NCBI GenBank assembly: GCA_024762485.1
Contig: JANTHH010000104.1
Location: 1 to 9,660, forward strand
DNA: 9,660 nucleotides
DNA from: Chromatiales bacterium
GTDB taxonomy: Bacteria; Pseudomonadota; Gammaproteobacteria; Chromatiales; Chromatiaceae
Direction: 5' to 3'
Below, piece by piece: positions 1 through 5,918 of this stretch. Numbering within the stretch: the stretch's first letter is position 1; every line of letters begins with the position of its first letter. The notes below the pieces were generated by a model that did no database searches, had not been told where the DNA came from, and worked only from the letters and a program-made list of their open reading frames with translations. A program made the position numbers and the translations under genes.

Positions 1-1010
1 CGCTCCAGCCGGTCCTTGAGCTGGCGGGAGGTCAGATACTTGCCTTCCTTGCCGGCGAAGGGCGAGGCGTTCACCTGGAAGGTCATGGACACGGTGGGCT
101 CGTCCACCGCCAGCGGTGGCAGCTCCTCCACGTGTTCCGGATCACACAGGGTGTCCGAAACATTGGGTGCCTCGATACCGGTAATGGCGATGATATCGCC
201 CGCAGAGGCCTCCTCCACCTCGACACGCTCCAGCCCCATGTAGCCGTAGACCAGTCCGATCTTGCCCTTGTGCAGCTCGCCGTCGTACTTGTGCACCATC
301 ACCTGCTGGCCCGGCCTGACCGAACCACGGGTGACCCGACCCACCGCGATGGCACCGACATAGCTGTTGTAGTCCAGGTTGGAGACCTGCATCTGGAAGG
401 GCCCCTCCGGGTCCACGTCCGGTGCCGGGCAGTGCTCGACGATGGCCTGGAACAGCGGCGTCATGTCGCCCTCGCGCACGCTGTCGTCCTCGGAGGCATA
501 GCCGTTGATGGCCGAGGCATAGATGATGGGGAAATCCAGTTGCTCGTCGCTGGCGCCGAGGTTGTCGAACAGCTCGAACACCTGGTCGATGACCCAGTCG
601 GGGCGTGCACCGGGCTTGTCGATCTTGTTCACCACCACGATGGGACGCAGGCCGTGATTGAAGGCCTTCTGGGTGACGAATCGGGTCTGCGGCATCGGGC
701 CTTCCTGGGCATCCACCAGCAGCAGCACCGAATCCACCATGGACAGCACCCGCTCCACCTCGCCGCCGAAGTCGGCGTGTCCAGGGGTGTCGACGATATT
801 GATGCGGTAGTCGTTCCAGCGGATGGCGGTGTTCTTGGAGAGGATGGTGATGCCCCGCTCCTTCTCCTGGTCGTTGGAGTCCATCACCCGCTCGACCTCG
901 CCGAAGCGCTCGCCGAGGGTGCCCGACTGTTTGAGCAGTTCATCCACCAGGGTTGTCTTGCCATGGTCGACGTGGGCGATGATGGCGATGTTACGGAGAT
1001 TCTCGATCAC
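1..1010 (-). CDS. typA: Translational GTPase BipA/TypA, N-terminal part (3' end outside window)
   Basis: Ribosome-associated translational GTPase of the EF-G/LepA superfamily, which acts in ribosome assembly and stress adaptation. The 336 visible residues show all the G motifs: P-loop AHVDHGKT (12-19), a switch I region with EKERGITI (49-56), DTPGH (74-78) and NKID (128-131). An EF-Tu-like beta-barrel domain 2 follows (about 200-290, with QMQVSNLDYNSYVGAIAVGR), then the start of the EF-G-like third domain (PTVSMTFQVNASPFAG). The family is about 605-615 residues long, so roughly 45 percent is missing beyond position 1. The start is a GTG at 1008-1010, giving VIENLRNIAIIAHVDHGK, which aligns directly with the E. 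coli N-terminus (MIEKLRNIAIIAHVDHGK). A second in-frame GTG at 1017-1019 would add three residues. There is no clear Shine-Dalgarno. A consensus -10 box sits about 36 bp upstream. Identification is firm; the exact start is slightly less so. Confidence 0.97.
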   Translation of the reverse strand, partial: MIENLRNIAIIAHVDHGKTTLVDELLKQSGTLGERFGEVERVMDSNDQEKERGITILSKNTAIRWNDYRINIVDTPGHADFGGEVERVLSMVDSVLLLVDAQEGPMPQTRFVTQKAFNHGLRPIVVVNKIDKPGARPDWVIDQVFELFDNLGASDEQLDFPIIYASAINGYASEDDSVREGDMTPLFQAIVEHCPAPDVDPEGPFQMQVSNLDYNSYVGAIAVGRVTRGSVRPGQQVMVHKYDGELHKGKIGLVYGYMGLERVEVEEASAGDIIAITGIEAPNVSDTLCDPEHVEELPPLAVDEPTVSMTFQVNASPFAGKEGKYLTSRQLKDRLE

Positions 1011-1045
1011 GGGGGGCACCAGTAGGTTAGCTTGAGCGGCCGCGA

Positions 1046-1051
1046 ATTATA
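1046..1051 (-). promoter_or_regulatory. Predicted typA promoter (-10 box)
   Basis: On the minus strand this reads TATAAT, a perfect sigma-70 -10 hexamer. It overlaps the TAA stop codon of the small upstream gene (1047-1049). The expected start of transcription is near 1039-1040, giving a typA leader of about 30 nt. No good -35 is visible at 16-19 bp; the nearest hexamers match TTGACA at only about three positions. The call rests on the -10 box and its position only. Confidence 0.45.
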
Positions 1052-1280
1052 GCGGACCCGAAGCAATCCAGTGCACTTTTTGTACAGTCTGCTCCCAGTC
1101 GGGGTTGGGCGCGTCCCGCCGCAGCCGCAGTGAACGTCCCACCTCGTTCTCGTACCAACCCTGATGATGCTGGTTCGGCTCCACCTCGTAGCCCCACCAG
1201 GTGCCGTCGGCGTCCTGGGCCAGCCAGCACACCCAGTCGGGAAGATCTTGCGCTGTGACAGGACCCATGGTGTGCGTCAT
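1047..1280 (-). CDS. Small conserved hypothetical protein rich in tryptophan
   Basis: A 77-residue protein with no signal peptide or membrane segment. It has seven Trp, including DWVCWLAQDADGTWWGYEVEP, followed by QGWYENEVGR and NPDWEQTVQKV. The pattern W-[IL]-AQDADG-x-WW and WYENEVGR resembles small uncharacterised proteins I recall from gammaproteobacteria; I know no function and assign none. The start is uncertain. ATG 1278-1280 gives MTHTMGPVT and lies five bases after the U-tract of the chemoreceptor terminator. ATG 1266-1268 gives a 73-residue form. An upstream ATG at 1373 would add 31 residues of low-quality sequence running through two hairpins and is unlikely. None has a good ribosome binding site. 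It ends 37 bp before typA and the typA -10 box overlaps its stop codon. Confidence 0.7.
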   Translation of the reverse strand: MTHTMGPVTAQDLPDWVCWLAQDADGTWWGYEVEPNQHHQGWYENEVGRSLRLRRDAPNPDWEQTVQKVHWIASGPL

Positions 1281-1284
1281 CCAC

Positions 1285-1311
1285 AAAAAAAGGGGCACCT
1301 GAGAATACCCC
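1285..1311 (-). terminator. Intrinsic terminator after the chemoreceptor gene
   Basis: Read on the minus strand: GGGGTATT-CTCA-GGTGCCCC followed by seven T. The stem has eight pairs, four G-C, one A-T and three G-T wobbles, with a four-base loop, then the T-run at 1291-1285. It lies 74 bp past the chemoreceptor stop and ends just before the start of the small Trp-rich gene, so that gene probably needs read-through or its own promoter. Confidence 0.65.
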
Positions 1312-1341
1312 AGATACCCCGCGCCATCAGCCCGGCATGAA

Positions 1342-1376
1342 CCGGTGGCTGCTCGACCATCCCTGTCGGCCACCGG
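1342..1376. repeat. Inverted repeat downstream of the chemoreceptor gene
   Basis: CCGGTGGC (1342-1349) and GCCACCGG (1369-1376) form a perfect 8-bp stem with a 19-base loop. It starts 8 bp after the chemoreceptor stop codon. There is no T-run, so it is more likely an mRNA 3'-end stabilising hairpin or part of a tandem terminator with the hairpin at 1285-1311 than a terminator by itself. Confidence 0.4.
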
Positions 1377-1384
1377 ATGTTGGA

Positions 1385-3511
1385 TCAGACCTTGAAGGCG
1401 TGCACCAGTTGATTGAGGCGGCCGGCCAGTGCCTCCAGTTCCTGGGTGGAGTGCTGCAGATCCACCGCACCGCGGTTGGTCTGCTCGGCCACATCACTGA
1501 TGTTGACCAGGTTCTGGTTGATCTCCTCGGCCACCTGGCTCTGGGTCTCCGCCGCAGCGGCGATCTGGGTATTGCGCTCGGTGATGGTGCTCACCTCGGT
1601 GACGATCTCGGCCAGTGCCGCGTGCGTGCCCTCGGCCTGCTCGACGGTGGAGCCGGCCTGGCTGCGCCCGGTCTCCATCACCTTCACTGCCTGGCGCGAG
1701 GCCGACTGCAGTTTCTCGATCATGCTGTGGATCTCTTCAGTGGACTCCTGGGTACGACTGGCCAGGGTGCGGACCTCGTCGGCCACCACCGCGAAACCGC
1801 GACCCTGCTCACCGGCGCGGGCCGCCTCGATGGCGGCATTGAGTGCCAGCAGGTTGGTCTGCTCGGCGATGCCGCGGATCACATCGAGCACGCCGCCGAT
1901 GCGGTCGCTGTCCTGCTCGAGTTCGTTGATGACGTTGGCCGCCTGTTCCACGTCGCCGGCCAGGCGGTCGATGGCGGTGCGCGTCTGCTCGACGATACTG
2001 CGCCCCCGGTCAGCGGCATTCTGTGCCGAACTGGCCGATTCCGATGCGGTCTTCGCCATGTCCACCACCTCGTGGGCCGTGCTGAGCATCTCGGTGGTGG
2101 CAGTGGCGACGCGCTCGGATTCCTCGCGCTGCATACTGGTGCCATCAGCCGCCTGGCGACTGACCTCGGCCATCTCGCGGGAGGCGCTGGTGAGTCCGTC
2201 CACCGCCTCGGACACCTGGGTCACGGTGTGACGGATCTTGGCCAGGAAGGTGTTGAATGCGGTTGCCAGGCGGGACAGTTCGTCCTTGCCGCCACCCAGG
2301 TTCAGTTCGCGGGTAAGATCGCCATCACCCTCGGCAATCTCCTCCATCGCCGACACCGCCGCGGACACCTTACGGCAGATCGAGCCGCTCACCAGCCAGA
2401 CCACCAGCAGGCCGCCCACCAGGCCGACACCCAGGAGGATGATCATCATCGCCTGGGTGCCATTGACCTGGCTGGACAGATCGGCGCTGGTGGCCTCGAT
2501 GCTGTCACGCAGGGTACCGACCAGGCCATCGATATCCTTCGACAGATCGGTCATCAGTGGGCCGATCTCGGTACGCATCAGGTAGACATCCCGGTAGGCC
2601 TTCTCGCCGCCGTGCACCTTGAAGATCTTCTCGGCCTCGGCGGCATACTTGTCACGATTTTCCGTGACTCGTTCAACGGCATCGGCCTGCTCGAAGGTCA
2701 GGATGTCACCCATGGCCTTGATCTTGTCGAGGATCTCGCCGTTCTGCTGCAGATAGAGCCGGGTGTTGTCGACCATGCTGGGCTGGCGGAAGGCAACGAA
2801 GCCACGGATGCCGTTGGCGACCTGGGTCCAGGTGTAGCGCAGCTCCTGCAGCAGCTCGCCCAACTTCATACGCTTTTGCAGCTCATCCACCGGCGGCTTC
2901 GCGCTGGTATCGATCACCCTCTCACCATAGGCGTTTTCCTTCAGCACCGGCTCGAAGCTGGCGATCTCGTCACGCAGCTCGGCCTGTGCCTCTTCCTCTG
3001 CCGAGATCATCTCGTTGAAGGTCTGCATCAGGGTGCGATTGATGGGATTGACGTTGTTGCTGGTGATGGCCAGGGCCGGCATGTTGGCCGCCGGATTCGA
3101 GACCAGCTTGATGATCTCCGGCTCATAACTGGCCAGCTGCTTTTCCTTGGTCTCGATGGCGTCAACCTTCGCCAGCAATTCGGGCTGATCGAGCCTGGCA
3201 ACCGTCTCGCGCAGGTGATCCATCTTCTGCTTCAGGCCGGCGAGCGCCGCCTGGTAGCTCTCCTTGTAGGCGGCCTCGCTACTCTTCAGGTAGAAGCCGA
3301 GGGAACTCCCCACCTTCTGCGTACCGGTCTCGACATCGAGCGCCGCCAGCACCGCGGGCTGAATCCGTTCAACCACCTTGCCCAGTTGGCGCTCCGTCGC
3401 CGACAGACCCGTCAGACCCGCGGCCGCCAGCACCATGAGGATGACCAGTAGAAAGCCCGACAGGCCCCAGAGCTTCTGTTTGATCGAGAGTTGATTCAGC
3501 AGGTTGAACAT
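1385..3511 (-). CDS. Methyl-accepting chemotaxis protein with large periplasmic sensor
   Basis: A transmembrane chemoreceptor of 708 residues that signals to CheA/CheW. In order: short cytoplasmic N-terminus; TM1 about 13-36 (LWGLSGFLLVILMVLAAAG); a periplasmic domain of about 317 residues, predominantly helical in character; TM2 about 354-376 (MMIILLGVGLVGGLLVVWLV); HAMP about 377-430; then a long helical signalling domain whose hairpin tip is intact (EQTNLLALNAAIEAARAGEQ, then GRGFAVVADEVRTLA, about 550-584). The C-terminus is HAFKV, with no CheR/CheB-tethering pentapeptide of the NWETF type. The sensor is about twice the size of a Tar-type four-helix bundle and closer to helical bimodular (HBM-like) sensors; the ligand cannot be told. 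I chose ATG 3509-3511. The ATG at 3541 would add ten residues but lies at or upstream of the transcription start expected from the sigma-28 promoter. GGAG lies 11 bases before the chosen start. Confidence 0.95.
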   Translation of the reverse strand: MFNLLNQLSIKQKLWGLSGFLLVILMVLAAAGLTGLSATERQLGKVVERIQPAVLAALDVETGTQKVGSSLGFYLKSSEAAYKESYQAALAGLKQKMDHLRETVARLDQPELLAKVDAIETKEKQLASYEPEIIKLVSNPAANMPALAITSNNVNPINRTLMQTFNEMISAEEEAQAELRDEIASFEPVLKENAYGERVIDTSAKPPVDELQKRMKLGELLQELRYTWTQVANGIRGFVAFRQPSMVDNTRLYLQQNGEILDKIKAMGDILTFEQADAVERVTENRDKYAAEAEKIFKVHGGEKAYRDVYLMRTEIGPLMTDLSKDIDGLVGTLRDSIEATSADLSSQVNGTQAMMIILLGVGLVGGLLVVWLVSGSICRKVSAAVSAMEEIAEGDGDLTRELNLGGGKDELSRLATAFNTFLAKIRHTVTQVSEAVDGLTSASREMAEVSRQAADGTSMQREESERVATATTEMLSTAHEVVDMAKTASESASSAQNAADRGRSIVEQTRTAIDRLAGDVEQAANVINELEQDSDRIGGVLDVIRGIAEQTNLLALNAAIEAARAGEQGRGFAVVADEVRTLASRTQESTEEIHSMIEKLQSASRQAVKVMETGRSQAGSTVEQAEGTHAALAEIVTEVSTITERNTQIAAAAETQSQVAEEINQNLVNISDVAEQTNRGAVDLQHSTQELEALAGRLNQLVHAFKV

Positions 3512-3544
3512 TTTCTTATGCGCTCCATACGGTGTACACATGGA

Positions 3545-3571
3545 CTAACGGCGTGAAAATGCAGAACTTTA
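3545..3571 (-). promoter_or_regulatory. Sigma-28 (FliA) promoter of the chemoreceptor gene
   Basis: On the minus strand: TAAAGTTC (3571-3564), exactly 11 bases, then GCCGTTAG (3552-3545). The enterobacterial FliA consensus is TAAAGTTT-N11-GCCGATAA, so the match is 7/8 and 6/8 with the exact spacer. Transcription would start near 3538, leaving a leader of about 27 nt before the ATG at 3511. This predicts co-expression with late flagellar and chemotaxis genes and implies a motile host. Confidence 0.85.
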
Positions 3572-3605
3572 GAGGGATGCCGACGAAGGGTTGTGCGAGG
3601 GGACT

Positions 3606-3626
3606 GGGGGCCGGGACACGGCCCCC
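3606..3626. terminator. G+C-rich hairpin after the antitoxin-like gene
   Basis: GGGGGCCG (3606-3613), loop GGACA, CGGCCCCC (3619-3626): a perfect 8-bp G-C stem 24 bp beyond the stop codon of the minus-strand gene at 3650-4069. No T-run follows on either strand, so it is a candidate transcript end or barrier rather than a classical intrinsic terminator. It separates that gene from the sigma-28 promoter downstream. Confidence 0.45.
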
Positions 3627-3649
3627 ATGATGGCTCTACGCCGAGGAGG

Positions 3650-4069
3650 TCAGTGGCTGGCGGTGCCAGCCGTGGAGCCAGTCAGGTCCCAGGAGAAGGT
3701 GCAATCGAGTTCGGACAGCACGGCGACCAGTCCGCCTTCACCACCTTCGAGGATGATGGTCAGGGGTGAACGGTTACCAAAGCGGCGGTGACCCTGGCGC
3801 AGCCAGCGTCCACCCATTTCCGGATTGCGCGGATAGGTGGTGCGCAGCGCATCGGCGATACGCAGCAGGTAATGCGAGCGGCGCAGCACCGCCGGATCCT
3901 CGGGGAAGGCCTGCTGCCCCTCGCGGAACTTGTGGAAGGCGCGCGAGCGGACATTGTCCGGCATCGCCAGCATCGCCTGCATCTCGCTCGTCTCCAGGCG
4001 CCAGCCATCGAGCAACTGCATTACGGCCCGGGTGAGATCGATCATCATCTGATCGTCTTTGTCTGCCAT
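3650..4069 (-). CDS. MbcA/ParS/Xre antitoxin-like protein (DUF2384), no toxin partner visible
   Basis: A 139-residue soluble protein. Residues about 8-55 are helical and resemble the degenerate Xre-type helix-turn-helix half of this family (DLTRAVMQLLDGWRLETSEM, then a MLAMPDNVRSRAFHKFREG stretch). Residues about 62-122 resemble the MbcA/ParS/Xre toxin-binding domain: HYLLRIADALRTTYP, NPEMGGRWLRQGHRRFGNRSP with the typical W-L and (N)RSPL, then EGGEGGLVAVLSELD. In the family, such proteins usually neutralise a RES-domain ADP-ribosyltransferase/NAD phosphorylase encoded next to them; no RES gene is present on either side. The start at ATG 4067-4069 has a good site (GGAG, seven-base spacing) and gives MADKDDQMM. 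The open frame continues upstream to 4462 but that extension overlaps the neighbouring gene and is low-complexity shadow. Family assignment is from recalled sequence patterns; function as an antitoxin is uncertain. Confidence 0.8.
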   Translation of the reverse strand: MADKDDQMMIDLTRAVMQLLDGWRLETSEMQAMLAMPDNVRSRAFHKFREGQQAFPEDPAVLRRSHYLLRIADALRTTYPRNPEMGGRWLRQGHRRFGNRSPLTIILEGGEGGLVAVLSELDCTFSWDLTGSTAGTASH

Positions 4070-4092
4070 GCCAACACTCCAGAGGGTCGGAT

Positions 4093-4110
4093 CACGGACA
4101 TCGGTCCGTG
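4093..4110. promoter_or_regulatory. Perfect inverted repeat in leader of the antitoxin-like gene (operator candidate)
   Basis: CACGGAC (4093-4099), ATCG, GTCCGTG (4104-4110): a perfect 7-bp dyad centred about 33 bp upstream of the start codon at 4069, and 12 bp before its GGAG. Xre-family antitoxins commonly repress their own promoter by binding such dyads, so an autoregulatory operator is plausible; an RNA hairpin in the leader is the alternative. No convincing -35/-10 pair was found beside it. Confidence 0.4.
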
Positions 4111-4162
4111 GCGGGGAATTCCGCAAGTTTCCAGTCGATAATGCCGCGAGTCTACCATCTGG

Positions 4163-4192
4163 CCCGGCCACAAAACCACGACACTGGCCGGG
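4163..4192. terminator. Hairpin just after the 4195-4647 gene
   Basis: CCCGGCCA (4163-4170) and TGGCCGGG (4185-4192) form a perfect 8-bp stem with a 14-base loop, starting two bases after the TAA stop of the minus-strand gene upstream. There is no T-run on the minus-strand exit side, so termination efficiency is uncertain. Its position suggests a transcript 3' end or processing hairpin between the two small genes. Confidence 0.45.
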
Positions 4193-4194
4193 TA

Positions 4195-4647
4195 TTAGCC
4201 GCCGAGGATACGCTGCCACCAGCGACGCCTGCCCGCCGGCTGCGCCCGTGCCGCCGGCAGATCGACCGGAGGGATCCGGCTCAGCACCCAGCCCGGCAGG
4301 GGCGGATTGGTGCTGTAGCCGCAGGAAACACCCAGGTTGTTTGGATCGTAGACCTTGATCATGGCAGGCTCGTCGAGATTGTCCGCATAGACGATGCCGC
4401 AATAGTCCTCGTCGTGCTCGCGGTGCAGCAGTGCATCCAGCTCCTTCACCAGCTGGCGACACTCGTCGGCCGTGGCGGGCGCCTGCGGCGGTGGCTCACC
4501 CACCGCATAGAGATACCAGCCCTCCGGGTGGGCGAGCACCCTTTCCCACAGTGCATCGAGCTGCGGCCAGCGCAGGGCGGAGGTGAAACTGCCCTTGAAA
4601 TCCTGCAGGAATGTCTGCTGTGCTGTCTCTTCCATGGTGCAAAGCAT
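4195..4647 (-). CDS. Conserved hypothetical protein
   Basis: About 150 residues, cytosolic, with no signal peptide or membrane segment. Well-formed core blocks: FLQDFKGSFTSALRWPQL (13-30), WERVLAHPEGWYLYAVGE (34-51), and DEDYCGIVYADNLDEPAM then IKVYDPNNLGVSCG (79-110), ending in PGWVLSR (118-124). A basic, Trp-containing tail follows (RRRWWQRILGG). The block pattern is recognisable to me as an uncharacterised gammaproteobacterial protein, but I know no function. ATG 4645-4647 has AGGCGG only three bases away; ATG 4633-4635 gives a 146-residue form with no ribosome binding site. Either is possible. It is divergent from purC, with about 80 bp between the start codons. Confidence 0.8.
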   Translation of the reverse strand: MLCTMEETAQQTFLQDFKGSFTSALRWPQLDALWERVLAHPEGWYLYAVGEPPPQAPATADECRQLVKELDALLHREHDEDYCGIVYADNLDEPAMIKVYDPNNLGVSCGYSTNPPLPGWVLSRIPPVDLPAARAQPAGRRRWWQRILGG

Positions 4648-4694
4648 AGTCCGCCTGGCAGCACCCCGTAAATCCCGAGGCCGCCACGCTCGGG

Positions 4695-4700
4695 TATAAT
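4695..4700 (+). promoter_or_regulatory. Predicted purC promoter (-10 box)
   Basis: A perfect TATAAT 29 bp upstream of the purC start codon, in the gap between divergent genes. Transcription would begin near 4706-4708 and give a leader of only about 23 nt. There is no recognisable -35 at 16-18 bp upstream, so it may rely on an activator or on the strong -10. I see no obvious PurR-type palindrome in this short gap. Confidence 0.5.
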
Positions 4701-4729
4701 CCCGTCGTTTTCACTACGGAACCCCCGCC

Positions 4730-5620
4730 ATGTCCGAAAGCCCGGCGCTCTACCAGTCCGACCTGCCGCTGCCGTTGATCAGCCGCGGCAAGGTGCGCGA
4801 CATCTACGACGTCGATGCCGATCACATGCTGATCGTCACCACCGACCGCTTGTCTGCCTTCGACGTGGTACTGCCCCAGCCCATCCCGGGCAAGGGCGAG
4901 GTGCTCACCCGGGTGGCCAATTTCTGGTTCGGCCGCACCCGGGACCTGATCGCCAATCACCTATCGGATGTCCCGCTGGATGCGGTGGTGACCGACCCCG
5001 CACAGCGTGCCCGTCTCGGCGACCGCGCCATCGTGGTGAAAAAGCTCAAGCCGTTGCCCGTCGAGGCGATTGTGCGCGGCTACCTGATCGGCTCCGGCTG
5101 GAAGGACTACCAGCAGACCGGCGCGGTCTGCGGCATCCCCTTGCCGCAGGGCCTGCGACTGGCCGACAAGCTGCCCGAGGCCATCTTCACCCCGTCCACC
5201 AAGGCCGCGATCGGCGAACATGATGAGAACATCGACTTTGCCAGCACTGTCGATCTGCTCGGCCAGGAACTGGCTGAACAGGTACGCGACATCAGCCTGA
5301 AGATCTACAGCGAGAGCGCTGCCTATGCCCTGGAGCGCGGCATCATCATCGCCGACACCAAGTTCGAATTCGGTCTCGACGATGACGGCACGCTGCACCT
5401 GATCGACGAGGTGCTGACCCCGGACTCCTCCCGCTTCTGGCCTGCCGATCAGTACCGTCCGGGCATCAGCCCGCCGAGCTTCGACAAGCAGTTCGTGCGT
5501 GACTACCTGGAGACCCTGGACTGGGACAAGACACCGCCAGGCCCGGAGTTGCCCGCAGAGATCATCGCCAAGACAGCAGAAAAATACCGCGAGGCGGAGC
5601 GTCGGCTGACCGGCCGTTGA
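4730..5620 (+). CDS. purC: Phosphoribosylaminoimidazole-succinocarboxamide (SAICAR) synthase
   Basis: Cytosolic enzyme of de novo purine synthesis: CAIR + L-aspartate + ATP gives SAICAR + ADP + phosphate. The 296 residues contain the family signatures: GKVRDIYDV (20-28, nucleotide-binding loop), TTDRLSAFDVVLP (37-49), PVEAIVRGYLIGSGWKDY (110-127), IADTKFEFG (207-215) and DEVLTPDSSRFWP (226-238). The length matches the longer PurC type (about 290-310 residues, shared with yeast Ade1) rather than the short E. coli form (237 residues). ATG 4730 gives MSESPALYQSDLPL; ACGGA lies about ten bases upstream as a weak ribosome binding site. It is the first gene of a plus-strand run; the next gene begins 33 bp after its stop. 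Confidence 0.97.
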   Translation: MSESPALYQSDLPLPLISRGKVRDIYDVDADHMLIVTTDRLSAFDVVLPQPIPGKGEVLTRVANFWFGRTRDLIANHLSDVPLDAVVTDPAQRARLGDRAIVVKKLKPLPVEAIVRGYLIGSGWKDYQQTGAVCGIPLPQGLRLADKLPEAIFTPSTKAAIGEHDENIDFASTVDLLGQELAEQVRDISLKIYSESAAYALERGIIIADTKFEFGLDDDGTLHLIDEVLTPDSSRFWPADQYRPGISPPSFDKQFVRDYLETLDWDKTPPGPELPAEIIAKTAEKYREAERRLTGR

Positions 5621-5653
5621 TTTCGTCGCCACCCTCCAGCAGAAAGCGCAGCC

Positions 5654-5914
5654 ATGGCAGCCAAGATGCCCCGCATCACCCTCTACACCGCCCCCGGCTG
5701 TGGCCACTGCCGCCAGCTGCGCGATTTGCTGCGGCGCTCGCATGTACCCTTCCAGGAGCAGGATGTCACCCGCAACCGCCGCGCCGAGGCCGAGTTTCGC
5801 CGCCTCGGTGCCCGCGGCGTGCCGGTGCTCGTCGTCGGCCGGGAACGGGTCGACGGCTTCGACCCGAGGCGTCTGCGCCGGGTCCTGCGCCAGGCCGGCT
5901 TCGCCGTCGACTGA
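5654..5914 (+). CDS. Small glutaredoxin-like thiol-disulfide oxidoreductase (CGHC)
   Basis: An 86-residue thioredoxin-fold protein. Active site APGCGHC (13-19), on the first beta-strand ITLYT; cis-proline motif GVPV (55-58) and GFD (68-70), where glutaredoxins bind the cysteinyl substrate or glutathione. The dipeptide between the cysteines is Gly-His, as in protein disulfide isomerases, instead of the Pro-Tyr of classical glutaredoxins. The protein is strikingly basic: 18 of 86 residues are Arg with a single Lys. No signal peptide, so cytosolic. The start at 5654 (MAAKMPRIT) has only a weak AGAAAG upstream; ATG 5666 is an alternative that begins four residues later. It sits 33 bp after purC and 4 bp before srkA, so it is probably co-transcribed and translationally coupled with srkA. 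Confidence 0.85.
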   Translation: MAAKMPRITLYTAPGCGHCRQLRDLLRRSHVPFQEQDVTRNRRAEAEFRRLGARGVPVLVVGRERVDGFDPRRLRRVLRQAGFAVD

Positions 5915-5918
5915 ACCC

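Noticed and set aside
132..1025. 297-codon open frame on the plus strand
   Set aside because: Antisense to typA, whose GTPase motifs are unmistakable. His/Val/Asp-rich shadow without domain features.
1337..3451. 704-codon open frame on the plus strand
   Set aside because: Entirely antisense to the chemoreceptor gene; the composition (many Leu, His, Gly, Asp) is the usual mirror image of a G+C-rich gene and no family motif is visible.
3532..3539. GTGTACAC palindrome near the chemoreceptor transcription start
   Set aside because: An 8-bp palindrome alone is not enough to call an operator; no second copy was seen.
4138..4143. CATTAT on the minus strand as a -10 box for the antitoxin-like gene
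   Set aside because: No acceptable -35 at 15-19 bp and a weak hexamer; not supportable as a promoter.
4070..4462. N-terminal extension of the antitoxin-like gene up to position 4462
   Set aside because: It overlaps the 4195-4647 gene in another frame, is Pro/Arg/Gly-rich shadow, and the ATG at 4069 has a good ribosome binding site.
4961..5743. 260-codon open frame on the minus strand
   Set aside because: Antisense to purC and the glutaredoxin-like gene; no recognisable domain.
5700..5918. Upstream extension of srkA (73 residues)
   Set aside because: It overlaps the glutaredoxin-like gene in another frame and is Ser/Ala/Arg-rich shadow; the GTG at 5919 gives the family-typical N-terminus.
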